64,000 nucleotides of DNA, taken from Micrococcales bacterium. Its GTDB lineage: Bacteria; Actinomycetota; Actinomycetes; S36-B12; UBA10799. Under the pieces are notes generated by a model. That model was not told where the DNA came from. It ran no database searches and saw only the letters and a program-made list of their open reading frames with translations. The stretch spans positions 248,001 to 312,000 of the forward strand of contig JADJCR010000002.1 in NCBI GenBank assembly GCA_016703125.1, in the 5' to 3' direction. The translations under genes were made by a program, and so were the position numbers. This document shows, one piece after another, positions 36,580-44,973 of this stretch. The first letter of the stretch is position 1; each line of letters opens with the position of its first letter.

Positions 36580-37365
36580 ATGCTTCATACCCCTGGGATG
36601 TTCGGCTGGGCCGACACGTTCACCTCGGACGAACAGCGGGCTCGCACGTTCTATTGCGGGCTGTTCGGCTGGCATGCCGTGGATCGCACCGAGGACATGG
36701 GGGCGCACTACACGCAGTTCTTCCTCGACGGCCAACTTGTCGCGGGGATGAGCCCGATGCCCCCGGAGATGTCCGCGGAGGGCCTGCTCCCGCAGTGGGT
36801 CTCGTACGTGATCGTGGACGACGCCGACGCCACCTGTGAACGCGTCCGCAGCGCTGGCGGCCAAGTGATGATGGCCGCCATGGACGTCACCGACCAGGGC
36901 CGGCTCGCAAACATCATGGACCCCAGCGGCGGGCTGCTCGGCATCTGGCAGCCCTACGCCCACCAGGGCGCCGATGTGCTGAACGAACCCGGCACCCTGA
37001 CGTGGAACGAACTGCAGACCCGGGACCTGGCCGCCGCCATGCCCTTCTACGAGCAGGTCTTCGGCTGGGAGTGGACCGATGGGACCGCGGGGCACAAGGC
37101 GGGGTACAAGGTCGCCCATCTTCCCGGCAAGCCGGGCGACGACCAGACCAACGCCGGCGCCGAGGACATGCCGCGCAACGTCCCCGAGGAGATCCCGGCC
37201 GTGTGGCAGGTGTACTTCGCCGTGACTGACGCGCAGGCGACGGTAACCACCGCGCTGGACCTCGGTGGCAAAGTGTTCGTCGCGCCCCACGAGACCGCCA
37301 CCAGCGTGGTGGCGGGCATCCTCGACCCCAACGGTGGGCGCTTCTACGTCGTGTCCGAGCGCTAG
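36580..37365 (+). CDS. Tandem-domain VOC/glyoxalase-like protein (copy 2)
   Basis: A 261-residue paralogue of the preceding gene with the same two-domain layout: GMFGWADTFTSDEQRARTFY then EPGTLTWNELQTRDLAAAM. The segment NEPGxLTWNELQTRDL is shared by both copies, so a gene duplication is clear. The second domain ends in GGKVFVAPHET and GGRFYVVSER. Function is unknown. Both genes are closely spaced and probably cotranscribed. Confidence 0.88.
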   Translation: MLHTPGMFGWADTFTSDEQRARTFYCGLFGWHAVDRTEDMGAHYTQFFLDGQLVAGMSPMPPEMSAEGLLPQWVSYVIVDDADATCERVRSAGGQVMMAAMDVTDQGRLANIMDPSGGLLGIWQPYAHQGADVLNEPGTLTWNELQTRDLAAAMPFYEQVFGWEWTDGTAGHKAGYKVAHLPGKPGDDQTNAGAEDMPRNVPEEIPAVWQVYFAVTDAQATVTTALDLGGKVFVAPHETATSVVAGILDPNGGRFYVVSER

Positions 37366-37440
37366 TCCAGCCGGGTACGCGCCCGGTTAACTATCGGAAC
37401 CCGCCTTGACGTACGGGCGGTGCCATGGGGGGATGGAGCC

Positions 37441-37863
37441 ATGAAGCCATGGCGTCAGACAGCAGCATCTGTCTTCACGGCCTCTGCAGTCCTGCTCACC
37501 GGGCAGGTGGCCGGAGCGACCACACCACCGGCACCGGTCGCACAGGGCGCGCGTCAAGGATTCCGGGCCGCCGCGCAACTGGCGGCCGACGGGTACCGCG
37601 AGGAGCGCCGGCGCATTCTCATGAGCTACCGCGACGCGACGCGCGCGGCACACCGACGACTGCGCCTGGCGCTGCTGGACGCCACCACCGATGCCGAACG
37701 TGACGCCGCCTGGAATGTGTACGCCGCCGAGACCGCGCCGCTGCGCGCTGCCGCGCATGCCCGGATGCAGGATGCCCGGGCGACGTTCCGCGCGGCCGTG
37801 GAAGCGGCCCGCAAGCAGTTCGGCGTAACCGGTACCCCGAGCACCTACGCGACGATGCGCTGA
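37441..37863 (+). CDS. Small secreted helical protein of unknown function
   Basis: A 140-residue protein. ATG 37441 is chosen because the signal peptide begins there (MKPWRQTAASVFTASAVLLT, cleavage near AGA). The mature part is Ala/Arg-rich with long amphipathic helices (YREERRRILMSYRDATRAAH, RMQDARATFRAAVEAARKQF). This pattern is seen in many small exported actinobacterial proteins without assigned function. It is convergent with metX, with 6 bp between the stops. Confidence 0.65.
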   Translation: MKPWRQTAASVFTASAVLLTGQVAGATTPPAPVAQGARQGFRAAAQLAADGYREERRRILMSYRDATRAAHRRLRLALLDATTDAERDAAWNVYAAETAPLRAAAHARMQDARATFRAAVEAARKQFGVTGTPSTYATMR

Positions 37864-37869
37864 GCGTTG

Positions 37870-38976
37870 TCAGCAGGGGGTGGCCGTGGGGGCCAGCAGG
37901 TCAGACACCACGCGGCCGATCGCATCGTCTTCGAGCAGGAATCCGTCGTGGCCGAACGGTGACTCGACCACGTCGAGGTCCACGCCCAGTTCGTCGGCGA
38001 GTTCTTGCTGTAGGTACAACGGGTAGAGCCGATCCGACGTGATGCCGACGACCCGCGTGGGCACCTGCACCCGGCGCAGCACATCCGCGCCCCGGCCGCG
38101 GTGGATGTCGTGCAGACTCATCGCGTCCGACAGTGCGACGTAGCTGCCGGGGTCGAAGCGGCGGGTCAACTTCTCCGCCTGGTGGTCCAGGTAGGACTGC
38201 ACCGCGAAGCGCCCATCAGACAACGCATCCTCGCCAAGCTGGTGATCCCGGCCGAACCGGGCGGCCAGCTCACGCTCGGTCCGGTAGGTCAGATGCGCGA
38301 TCCGCCGGGCGATGCCCATGCCGGTCAGGGGGCTGCGGCCGGTGGCGTAGTAGTCGCCGCCCTGCCAGTCCGGGTCGGCCTGGATCGCCTGGATCTGGAT
38401 GTTCTGTGTCGCGATCTGGTCGGCGGTGGCCGCCGCCGAGGTCGCCATGACCAGAGCCGTGCCCACCCGCTCGGGATGCTGGACGATCCACTCCAGCGTG
38501 CGCATGCCGCCCATGGACCCACCCATGACGGCGGTGAAATGGTCGATGCCGAGGGCGTCGGCCAGAGCAACCTCCACGGCCACCTGGTCGCGGATCGTGA
38601 TGCGCGGCCAGCGCGAACCGTAGGTGGCTCCGTCCGGCGCAGGCGTCGACGGCCCGGTCGTTCCCTGACACCCGCCGAGCACGTTCGACGACACCACGAA
38701 CCAGCGCCGGGTGTCGATCGCGTTACCGGGACCGATGAGAGCGTCCCACCATCCGGCGGTCGGCTGCCCTGGGCCCGTCGGCCCGGCAGCATGGGCGTCG
38801 CCGGTCAGGGCGTGCTGCACCAGTACCGCGTTGTTGCCGTTGTACGTTCCCCACGTCTCGTAGGCGACGCGCACCTCCGGCAGGTGGGCGCCGAGCTCCA
38901 GATCCATCGCACCAAGATCGGCGAACCGCCGCCAGGCAACTGGATCCCCCTCGCGCCACCCGCCGGAGGTGCTCAT
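37870..38976 (-). CDS. metX: Homoserine O-acetyltransferase
   Basis: A 368-residue alpha/beta-hydrolase-fold enzyme making O-acetyl-homoserine from homoserine and acetyl-CoA, the first committed step of methionine synthesis. Diagnostic segments: VAYETWGTYN, NAVLVQHALTGDAHAAG, GGCQGTTGPST, the nucleophile elbow GGSMGGMRTLEW, and near the end GHDGFLLE with the catalytic His. Whether it uses acetyl- or succinyl-CoA is not settled by motif alone. It follows metY by 3 nt, so the order metY-metX is one operon under the leader described at 40412. Confidence 0.93.
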   Translation of the reverse strand: MSTSGGWREGDPVAWRRFADLGAMDLELGAHLPEVRVAYETWGTYNGNNAVLVQHALTGDAHAAGPTGPGQPTAGWWDALIGPGNAIDTRRWFVVSSNVLGGCQGTTGPSTPAPDGATYGSRWPRITIRDQVAVEVALADALGIDHFTAVMGGSMGGMRTLEWIVQHPERVGTALVMATSAAATADQIATQNIQIQAIQADPDWQGGDYYATGRSPLTGMGIARRIAHLTYRTERELAARFGRDHQLGEDALSDGRFAVQSYLDHQAEKLTRRFDPGSYVALSDAMSLHDIHRGRGADVLRRVQVPTRVVGITSDRLYPLYLQQELADELGVDLDVVESPFGHDGFLLEDDAIGRVVSDLLAPTATPC

Positions 38977-38979
38977 CGC

Positions 38980-40296
38980 TCAGGCCTCTTTCGCTGCGCG
39001 GAACCCCGCCTCGAGGTCGGCCAGGATGTCGCTGATGTTCTCGATCCCGACCGCCAGCCGCACCAGGCCGGGCGTGACACCGGCAGCCGCCTGCTCCTCC
39101 GGGCTCAACTGCGAGTGCGTGGTCGATGCCGGGTGGATCACCAGGCTGCGGACGTCGCCGATGTTGGCCACGTGGCTGTGCAGTTCAAGTGCCTCGACGA
39201 AGCGCTTGCCCGCCTCGATGCCACCGACGATCTCGAAGGCCAACACCGCGCCGGTACCGTTCGGGGCGTACTTGCGACCCGTCTCGTGCCACGGGCTGCT
39301 CGGCAGGCCCGCGTAGTTCACCGACTCGACCTCGTCGCGGCCCTCGAGCCACTCGGCGACGGCCTGCGCATTCTGCACATGCCGCTCGACCCGCAGGCTC
39401 AACGTCTCCAGACCCTGCGAGATGAGCCAGGCGTTGAACGGCGCGACCGCGGCCCCGAGATCGCGGAGCAACTGCACGCGCGCCTTGAGGATGAACGAGA
39501 GGTTCGCACCGAACTGCGAACCCACACCGAGGTCGCGGGCGTAAACCAGGCCGTGGTAACTCGGGTCGGGCTCGTTGAAGTTCGGGTAGCGCTCGGGGTA
39601 CTGCGCGTAGTCGAATGTGCCACCGTCCACGATCACTCCGGCGACCGCCGTGCCGTGCCCGCCGATGTACTTCGTGGCCGAGTGCACCACCACGTCGGCG
39701 CCCCACTTCAGGGGCTGCACGAGGTAGGGGGTCGCCACGGTGTTGTCCACGATCAGCGGCACCCCGAACTCGTGGGCGACCTTCGCGATCGCCTCGATGT
39801 CGAGGATGTCGTTCTTCGGATTGGAGATGCTCTCCCCGAAGAAGGCCTTCGTGTTCGGCTTGATGGCATCCCGCCACGACTGCGGGTCGTCCGGGTTCTC
39901 GACGAACGACACCTCGATGCCGAACTTCGGCAGGGTGTAGTGGAACAGGTTGTAGGTACCGCCGTAGAGACTCGGGCTGGACACGATGTGGTCGCCGGCC
40001 TCGGCCACGTTCAAGATCGCGAGGGTCTCGGCAGCCTGACCGCTGGCAACCAGCAGGCCCCCGACGCCGCCCTCGAGGGCAGCGATCCGGTCCTCCACCG
40101 TCGCCTGGGTCGGGTTCATGATCCGCGTGTAGATGTTGCCCAGTTCCTTGAGGGCGAACAGGTTCGCGGCATGAGTGGTGTCGTTGAAGGTGTAGCTGGT
40201 GGTCTGATAGATCGGTAGGGCCCGCGCGTTGGTCGCCTCATCGGGCGTCTGGCCGGCGTGGATCTGCTTGGTTTCGAAGGACCAGGCGTCGCTCAT
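38980..40296 (-). CDS. metY: O-acetylhomoserine sulfhydrylase
   Basis: A 438-residue Cys/Met-metabolism PLP enzyme. ETKQIHAGQTPDEATNARA and IYQTTSYTFNDTTHAA are the family N-terminus, YTRIMNPTQATVEDRIAALE the PLP-phosphate region, and SATKYIGGHGT holds the PLP-binding Lys. It condenses O-acetyl-homoserine with sulfide to homocysteine. The ATG is preceded by AAAAGGAACACATCC, a modest ribosome site. The leader upstream suggests Cys/Met-responsive attenuation. It overlaps no gene and is 3 nt from metX. Confidence 0.93.
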   Translation of the reverse strand: MSDAWSFETKQIHAGQTPDEATNARALPIYQTTSYTFNDTTHAANLFALKELGNIYTRIMNPTQATVEDRIAALEGGVGGLLVASGQAAETLAILNVAEAGDHIVSSPSLYGGTYNLFHYTLPKFGIEVSFVENPDDPQSWRDAIKPNTKAFFGESISNPKNDILDIEAIAKVAHEFGVPLIVDNTVATPYLVQPLKWGADVVVHSATKYIGGHGTAVAGVIVDGGTFDYAQYPERYPNFNEPDPSYHGLVYARDLGVGSQFGANLSFILKARVQLLRDLGAAVAPFNAWLISQGLETLSLRVERHVQNAQAVAEWLEGRDEVESVNYAGLPSSPWHETGRKYAPNGTGAVLAFEIVGGIEAGKRFVEALELHSHVANIGDVRSLVIHPASTTHSQLSPEEQAAAGVTPGLVRLAVGIENISDILADLEAGFRAAKEA

Positions 40297-40363
40297 GGAT
40301 GTGTTCCTTTTCTGATTTCGGTCGGTGCCGGAGTCGGAATCAGCCCGGGCGCTTCACGCACCG

Positions 40364-40395
40364 AAAAAGGAAAAGCCCCGGGCTTCTCGCCGGGG
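40364..40395 (-). terminator. Attenuator terminator ahead of metY
   Basis: On the minus strand CCCCGG - CGAGAAGC - CCGGGG forms a 6-bp GC stem (arms 40390-40395 and 40376-40381) followed by CTTTTCCTTTTT, an unusually U-rich tail for this genome. It lies between the leader ORF and metY, so it can only be a conditional terminator. Confidence 0.75.
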
Positions 40396-40411
40396 AACGC
40401 AGTGACGTCGC

Positions 40412-40468
40412 TCAGGCCCCGACGATGGAGATCATTCGGCAACACATACACATGAGCCGGCCGTTCAT
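40412..40468 (-). CDS. Met/Cys-rich leader peptide of the metYX operon
   Basis: An 18-codon ORF: MNGRLMCMCCRMISIVGA. It has a strong ribosome site (AAGGAGGG, 8 nt before ATG). Three Cys and three non-initiator Met codons lie in the centre. The segment TCGGGG (40417-40422, codons 16-17) can pair with CCCCGG, the 5' arm of the terminator at 40364-40395. A ribosome stalled at the Cys/Met codons would leave this segment free to form the antiterminator, while one finishing the ORF would cover it. This is the logic of classical amino-acid attenuation, and Cys-responsive leader peptides are known in mycobacteria. It is a prediction, not an observation of activity. Confidence 0.7.
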   Translation of the reverse strand: MNGRLMCMCCRMISIVGA

Positions 40469-40542
40469 CGTCGAAACCCTCCTTCCGGTGCGTTGTGCAG
40501 AAGTCTGACACAGAGTGGACGCAGCGCGGAAGGGGGGTCCGG

Positions 40543-40845
40543 TCATTCGCCGATGCCGAGGCCCTTGTGGGTGCGGGTCAACGTCTCGTACAGGTCGCGG
40601 ATGCGGGTGTGGGCCTCGTCCGGGGTCATCTTGCCGGCGGTCTCCAGAGCGCAGACGTACGCCACGCGCTGGGCGAACTCCTGCAGGTTGGAGTCGAAGG
40701 CCAGGTTCTCGGGGCTGAAGTCCCCCTGATACCGCGCGCCGGGGGTGCCGGACCCATCCTTGGCCGGGGACTCAGTCCCCCTGTGATCGGTCACGTGCTC
40801 CTCCGGTCTGCGGCGGAACAGCCACGTCCATCCGAACAGGTCCAT
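40543..40845 (-). CDS. Hypothetical 100-residue protein
   Basis: A small protein beginning MDLFGWTWLFRRRPEEH. The first part is hydrophilic and probably unstructured (residues 15-45). The second is a helical domain (NLQEFAQRVAYVCALETAGKMTPDEAHTRIRDLYETL) with the look of a conserved hydrophilic bundle. No family is recognised. It is on the same strand as dtd but upstream of metY's leader, with about 75 nt between its stop and the leader start. Probably real, given the compositional pattern and clean end. Confidence 0.6.
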   Translation of the reverse strand: MDLFGWTWLFRRRPEEHVTDHRGTESPAKDGSGTPGARYQGDFSPENLAFDSNLQEFAQRVAYVCALETAGKMTPDEAHTRIRDLYETLTRTHKGLGIGE

Positions 40846-40897
40846 GGCTCTCCAACCGCGACGTTCAGGGCGAATCTACCCTGCGGACGGGCCGTCT

Positions 40898-41365
40898 TCA
40901 CACCTCGAACAGAACCGTTATGGGCCCGTCATTGGTCAGGCGCACCTGCATGTCGGCGCCGAACCTGCCTGTCGACACCTGCGCGCCCGCGCTGCGCAGG
41001 GCCTCGGCGAAGGCGTCCACCAGCGGTTCGGCCACCGGGCGGGGCGCGGCGGCGTCCCACGTCGGGCGGCGGCCCTTCCCGGTGTTGGCGTACAGGGTGA
41101 ACTGACTGATCACCAGCAGGGGCAGGCCGAGATCGGACGCCGAGAGTTCCACCGGACCGCCCGGCGGCACGCAGACAGCAGACAGGCGGTCGCGATCGAA
41201 GAGGCGGGCGCCCCAGACCTTGTTCGCAAGCCGGGCGGCCAACTCCGGGGTATCGGTGTGCGTCACGCCCACGAGGACAACCAGCCCGGGGCCGTCGAAG
41301 CCACCCACGACCTCCCCAGCCACGCCGACCGACGCGCCGTCGGCGCGCTGCACGAGTGCGCGCAT
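40898..41365 (-). CDS. dtd: D-aminoacyl-tRNA deacylase
   Basis: A 155-residue DTD that hydrolyses D-aminoacyl-tRNA and glycyl-tRNA(Ala) mischarges. The two diagnostic motifs are present: [20 protein letters not shown] (SQxTL) and [10 protein letters not shown] (NxGPxT), which carries the cross-subunit Gly-cisPro. The start overlaps the stop of the upstream gene by one base (TGATG), showing translational coupling. Length is that of bacterial DTD (about 145-155). Confidence 0.95.
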   Translation of the reverse strand: MRALVQRADGASVGVAGEVVGGFDGPGLVVLVGVTHTDTPELAARLANKVWGARLFDRDRLSAVCVPPGGPVELSASDLGLPLLVISQFTLYANTGKGRRPTWDAAAPRPVAEPLVDAFAEALRSAGAQVSTGRFGADMQVRLTNDGPITVLFEV

Positions 41366-42039
41366 CAGATCCCGGGCCGGCGCACGACCCGCCCGGCCAT
41401 CCGGGTGGCGGCTCCGGGGAGGGTGCGGATGGAATCCACCGTCGAGGTGGCCAACACCCCGGTCAGGTCGGTCGGGTCGATCTGCGCCAGCGCATCGGCC
41501 ACCACCGCATTGAAGTCGACCTTCTCCAGGACCCGCTCCAGCGTCACCCTCTCCACGAGGGCGTCCATGTCCACTTCGCTGAGCACCACGTTCATGTCCA
41601 CACGCGACAGCAGTTCGGCGGTGGTCTCCGGGCCCACCGTGGCCAGAAACTCCGCGGCGACCTCGGCCCGCTCGGCCTGCTTGCGCTGGAACTGCTGGTC
41701 CAGATCGCTGAGCCAGGCGTGCAACAGGCGGACCGGGCGGTCGGTGAACTCAACGTGGGACGCCATCGCCGACGCACGGTTGAAGTAGTGCTCGAGGTGG
41801 GCCACCACGTCGAACAGGGTGGACTGCAGCGCCGCGGCGAGGCTGGCCGCAGCGCCCGGCAGCACGGCGATGAGATCCGTGAGGGTGACCACTTCGGGTT
41901 CGCGGGTCTCGCGGGATGCCGCGGGCGCCATGCGGGAACGGGTGTAGCCGGAGGCGAGCGAGGCCAGCCCCATACCCAGCGACGACCACCGTTCCAAGTC
42001 GTCGAAGACCGCACCACTGAGCCCTGGTCGCTTTCCCAT
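41365..42039 (-). CDS. Hypothetical helical protein upstream of dtd
   Basis: A 224-residue protein starting MGKRPGLSG; the frame is open further upstream through the repeat block, but that part is repeat sequence rather than gene. Residues about 40-120 include a hydrophobic helix ([21 protein letters not shown]). Later come the regularly spaced segments [38 protein letters not shown] (quoted as separate short pieces: [31 protein letters not shown]), reminiscent of RDD-like repeat proteins. Function unknown; coupled to dtd. Confidence 0.65.
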   Translation of the reverse strand: MGKRPGLSGAVFDDLERWSSLGMGLASLASGYTRSRMAPAASRETREPEVVTLTDLIAVLPGAAASLAAALQSTLFDVVAHLEHYFNRASAMASHVEFTDRPVRLLHAWLSDLDQQFQRKQAERAEVAAEFLATVGPETTAELLSRVDMNVVLSEVDMDALVERVTLERVLEKVDFNAVVADALAQIDPTDLTGVLATSTVDSIRTLPGAATRMAGRVVRRPGI

Positions 42040-42098
42040 TCCTCCATGGTGCACCTGCCACGTTGCTGCGGACTCAGCCCGCCCCGGCGAAGCGCCTG

Positions 42099-42714
42099 CG
42101 GGAGGGACCCCGGTCCAGCCCAAGGCGGGAGCGCCGTCCAGCCGAAGGCGGGAGCGCCGTCCAGCCGAAGGCGGGAGCGAAACGGACACCCGGGAGCGAA
42201 AACGACCGGCCGCATCACTCCCCGACGTCCGCACCTCTCCCCGCTACAGACAGCGCGCACCCCACACCCGGCCCAGCCCAAGGCGGGAGCCAGACACCCG
42301 GGCCAAGGCGGCCGACGCCGCACCCCCGCTACAGACAGCGCGCACCCCACACCCGGCCCAGCCGAAGGCGGGAGCGCGGCCCAGCCGAAGGCGGGAGCGA
42401 AACGGACACCCGGGAGCGAAAACGACCGGTTGCATCACTCCCCGACGTCCGCACCTCTGGCCGGCGGGGCGCCGTGCGGGGGGGCGGGGGCGCCCCGAGC
42501 GGGGTTGGGACAGCCGCAGGCTGCTACCATGACGCCGGGACCTCTAGGACCAGCACCTTCCAGCCATGGGGTGTCTCCCCGCTGCAGACAGCGCGCACCC
42601 CACACCCGGCCCAGCCGAAGGCGGGAGCGAAACCACCGGGCGCATGACAGCGCGCACCCCACACCCGGCCCAGCCCAAGGCGGGAGCGAAACCACCGGCC
42701 GCACACCTCCCGCG
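42099..42714. repeat. 0.6-kb tandem/dispersed repeat block
   Basis: The 715-bp gap 42040-42754 holds no credible gene. It is packed with repeats: four copies of GACAGCGCGCACCCCACACC followed by CGGCCCAGCC(G/C)AAGGCGGGAGC (near 42248, 42332, 42584, 42646); extra CCAGCCGAAGGCGGGAGCG copies around 42112-42180; the 17-mer CGGACACCCGGGAGCGA at 42183 and 42403, each followed by AAAACGACCGG and GCATCACTCCCCGACGTCCG. Units are direct, unevenly spaced and interleaved, so this is not a CRISPR array. The last stretch (42715-42754) is the probable promoter region of the MFS gene. Confidence 0.85.
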
Positions 42715-42754
42715 ACAGCAGAGGCCGCGCCCGCGCAGCCCCTACCCTGTCGTC

Positions 42755-44167
42755 ATGACCCTCACCCTGTCCTCGGCCGCCGGTCGGCGAGCACTGGGGG
42801 CCAGCGTCGTGGGATCGGGCATGGCCTTCCTCGACGGCACGATCGTCACAGTCGCCGCACCGCACATCACCGAGGACCTCGGGGGCGGATTCGCAGCCAT
42901 GCAGTGGGTGCTGGACGGCTACCTGCTCACCCTCGGGGCCCTGGTACTGGTGGGTGGCTCGCTGGGCGACCTGCTGGGCAAACGCCGCGTCTTCCTCACC
43001 GGCATCGTGGGCTTCGCGGTGGCCAGTGCCGCGTGCGGGCTCGCCCCCACCATGGCCGCGCTGGTGGTGGCCCGCATGATCCAAGGTGCCTGCGCTGCCC
43101 TACTGGTGCCCACCTCGCTGGCTCTGCTGAACTCGGTGTTCACCGGTGGCGACCGGGGCCGGGCGATCGGGGCGTGGTCGGGGCTGTCGGGCATCTTCAC
43201 GGCCCTCGGCCCGTTCGTCGGAGGCGCCTTGGTGGATGCCTTCCCGTACGGCTGGCGGCTGGCCTTCCTCATCAACCTGCCGTTGGCGCTACTGGCGGTG
43301 TGGTTGGCCCGGGCGGTCCCGGACGAGGTAGGCAACCGCACCCGCGGACCCCTGCTGGCACAACTGGACCTGGCGGGGGCAGCCCTGGCCACCGTTGGGC
43401 TCGGATTGGTCGTCGGACCGCTCATCGAGATCCAGAGGCTGGGGGCACTCGCCTGGGCAGGGGTCGGACTCGGGCTGCTGCTGCTGATCGGGTTCGTGGT
43501 GCTCGAGGTGCGCCGGGAACGTACCGGCCAGCCCCCGCCGATGCTGCCGCCGGCCATCTTCGCGATCCGCACCTTCAGCGTGGCCAATCTTGTGACCTTC
43601 GTCGTGTACGGGGCGCTGAGTGCGGCGACGTTCCTGCTGACGATCTACCTGCAACTGTCGCTGGGGTATTCGGCGCTGGCCGCGGGGGCCGCCGGGCTGC
43701 CGATCACCATCCTGCTCGCCCTGGGGTCGGCGCGGGTAGGGGCGCTGGTCAGCCGGTTCGGACCGCGGTGGTTCCTCGTCGCCGGGCCGGCGCTCATGTC
43801 CGCCGGGCTGGTGTGGATGGGTGGGCTGCGGCCCGGTGACGGTTACGCAGGATCGGTGCTGCCGGCCCTTGTGCTTTTCTCGGTGGGCCTGGTGCTGGTG
43901 GTGGCGCCGGTGACCACCGCGGCCCTGCTGGATGTCGGCCCGCAGCAATCCGGAACGGCCTCGGGGGTGAACAACGCGGTGGCGCGGGTGGCCGGGTTGC
44001 TGGCGATCGCGGTGCTGCCCGCGGCGGCCGGCATCAGCACCGGCGGGGGCGGGCTGGAGTCGGGCTACGCGGCGGCCCTGCGGATGTCCGCGGCGCTGTG
44101 CCTGGTGGGGGCGGCGGTGGCCCTGATCGGGTTCCGGAAACGCAACGACGCCCCCCACCAGCGGTGA
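42755..44167 (+). CDS. MFS drug exporter, DHA2 (14-TMS) type
   Basis: A 470-residue transporter; ATG 42755 is where membrane-protein sequence begins. Fourteen hydrophobic segments can be traced. GMAFLDGTIVTVAAPHI is motif D1-like, MQWVLDGYLLTLGALVLVGGSLGDLLGKRRVF is motif A in the first loop, and GPFVGGALVDAFPYGWRLAFLINLP is antiporter motif C followed by the DHA2 'WRWxFxINxP' signature. Proton-coupled export of a drug or toxic metabolite is likely. No regulator gene is adjacent. It lies after the repeat block and converges on a SHOCT protein. Confidence 0.9.
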   Translation: MTLTLSSAAGRRALGASVVGSGMAFLDGTIVTVAAPHITEDLGGGFAAMQWVLDGYLLTLGALVLVGGSLGDLLGKRRVFLTGIVGFAVASAACGLAPTMAALVVARMIQGACAALLVPTSLALLNSVFTGGDRGRAIGAWSGLSGIFTALGPFVGGALVDAFPYGWRLAFLINLPLALLAVWLARAVPDEVGNRTRGPLLAQLDLAGAALATVGLGLVVGPLIEIQRLGALAWAGVGLGLLLLIGFVVLEVRRERTGQPPPMLPPAIFAIRTFSVANLVTFVVYGALSAATFLLTIYLQLSLGYSALAAGAAGLPITILLALGSARVGALVSRFGPRWFLVAGPALMSAGLVWMGGLRPGDGYAGSVLPALVLFSVGLVLVVAPVTTAALLDVGPQQSGTASGVNNAVARVAGLLAIAVLPAAAGISTGGGGLESGYAAALRMSAALCLVGAAVALIGFRKRNDAPHQR

Positions 44168-44176
44168 GGGGCGTCG
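44146..44176. terminator. Bidirectional terminator hairpin overlapping the MFS stop codon
   Basis: CGACGCCCC (44146-44154) and GGGGCGTCG (44168-44176) pair perfectly over 9 bp around a 13-nt loop. The stop codon of the MFS gene is in the loop/right side, and the convergent SHOCT gene ends 10 nt later, so the hairpin can serve both. Confidence 0.6.
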
Positions 44177-44186
44177 CGCGCCTAGT

Positions 44187-44564
44187 TCAGGAAGCCAGGG
44201 CCTTGGCCTTGAGCTCCTGGAACTCCTGGTCGCTGATCACACCCTGATCGTGCAACGCCTTGGCGTTGGCGATCTGGGTCGCCGGATCCGCGTTGCCCGA
44301 CACCTGCTTGATGTAGTCAGCCTGCGCCTGCTGGATCCGGGCGGCCTCATCAGCGGAGCGCTGGGCCATTCCCTTCCCACGGGCGATCAGGTAGATCAGA
44401 CCGGTGAGCCACGGGATCAGGATCAAGGCGACGATCCACACCGCCTTCAACCAGCCGCTCAGGTCGCGGTCGCGCATGAGGTCACCGACGATGACGAAGA
44501 TCAGGATCAGGTACGCCATGAAGATGAACGCGAACCAGATGTACTGGAGAACAGTACCGTCCAT
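44187..44564 (-). CDS. Small membrane protein with PLDc_N-like and SHOCT domains
   Basis: A 125-residue protein. Two membrane helices (IWFAFIFMAYLILIFVIVGD, AVWIVALILIPWLTGLIYLI) flank the short conserved loop RDRDLSGWLKAVW, resembling PLD nuclease N-terminal domains. After a basic helix, the C-terminus is a SHOCT motif (KALHDQGVISDQEFQELKAKAL). Common in actinobacteria; function unknown, possibly stress or envelope related. Confidence 0.85.
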   Translation of the reverse strand: MDGTVLQYIWFAFIFMAYLILIFVIVGDLMRDRDLSGWLKAVWIVALILIPWLTGLIYLIARGKGMAQRSADEAARIQQAQADYIKQVSGNADPATQIANAKALHDQGVISDQEFQELKAKALAS

Positions 44565-44658
44565 TAACTACTCCTTGTGAGTGTGATGCCCACATCCGGG
44601 CACGTATCGATTCTAGATACCCGGGTACTCAACCTTGATCACCCGTCGCAGGTGAGCC

Positions 44659-44904
44659 TCACGCGTCGTACTCCTGCACCTCATCGGACAGCAGGGTCTC
44701 GTTGCCCTCGGCGTCGATCGCGGTGACGGTCTCCTCCACGAACGAACTGCCGTCGGCCGCTTCCACCGCCACCACGTCGTCGATGACCGCCTCGCCGGTA
44801 TCAGTGTCGATGGCCGCCACGACGTCCTCCGCCACGACGTCGCCCTCGTCGGTCACCTCCGCGGTGAAGGCCTCGACGACCTCGAAGTTGTCGTTCTCGC
44901 TCAT
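44659..44904 (-). CDS. Acidic 81-residue repeat protein
   Basis: A very acidic small protein (about one third Asp/Glu, no Lys or Arg). It consists of four successive units of about 16 residues: VTDEGDVVAE, then DVVAAIDTDTGEAVID, DVVAVEAADGSSFVEE and TVTAIDAEGNETLLSD. Each has a 'VxAxxxxDGxxxV' strand-turn-strand pattern, suggesting a small beta-roll or solenoid. There is no signal peptide or Cys. Ribosome site AGAGGA is 7 nt before the ATG. No family is recognised; a Ca-binding or RNA/DNA-mimic role is only a thought. Confidence 0.65.
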   Translation of the reverse strand: MSENDNFEVVEAFTAEVTDEGDVVAEDVVAAIDTDTGEAVIDDVVAVEAADGSSFVEETVTAIDAEGNETLLSDEVQEYDA

Positions 44905-44973
44905 GTGATGTCCTCTCGTCCGGGGAACCCGACAGTACGCCTGTGGACGCGGCCTCCGCGCAAGGAAGTTGCA

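Noticed and set aside
37366..37390. Small hairpin CCGGG...CCCGG after the second VOC gene
   Set aside because: Only 5 bp and no U-run; not distinguishable from background in this GC content.
40297..40470. SAM or other metabolite riboswitch upstream of metY
   Set aside because: No SAM-riboswitch core motif was seen; a short ORF with ribosome site plus terminator explains the region better.
42099..42714. Possible CRISPR array
   Set aside because: Repeat units differ in length, are interleaved, and spacers are uneven and themselves repetitive; no cas gene is near.
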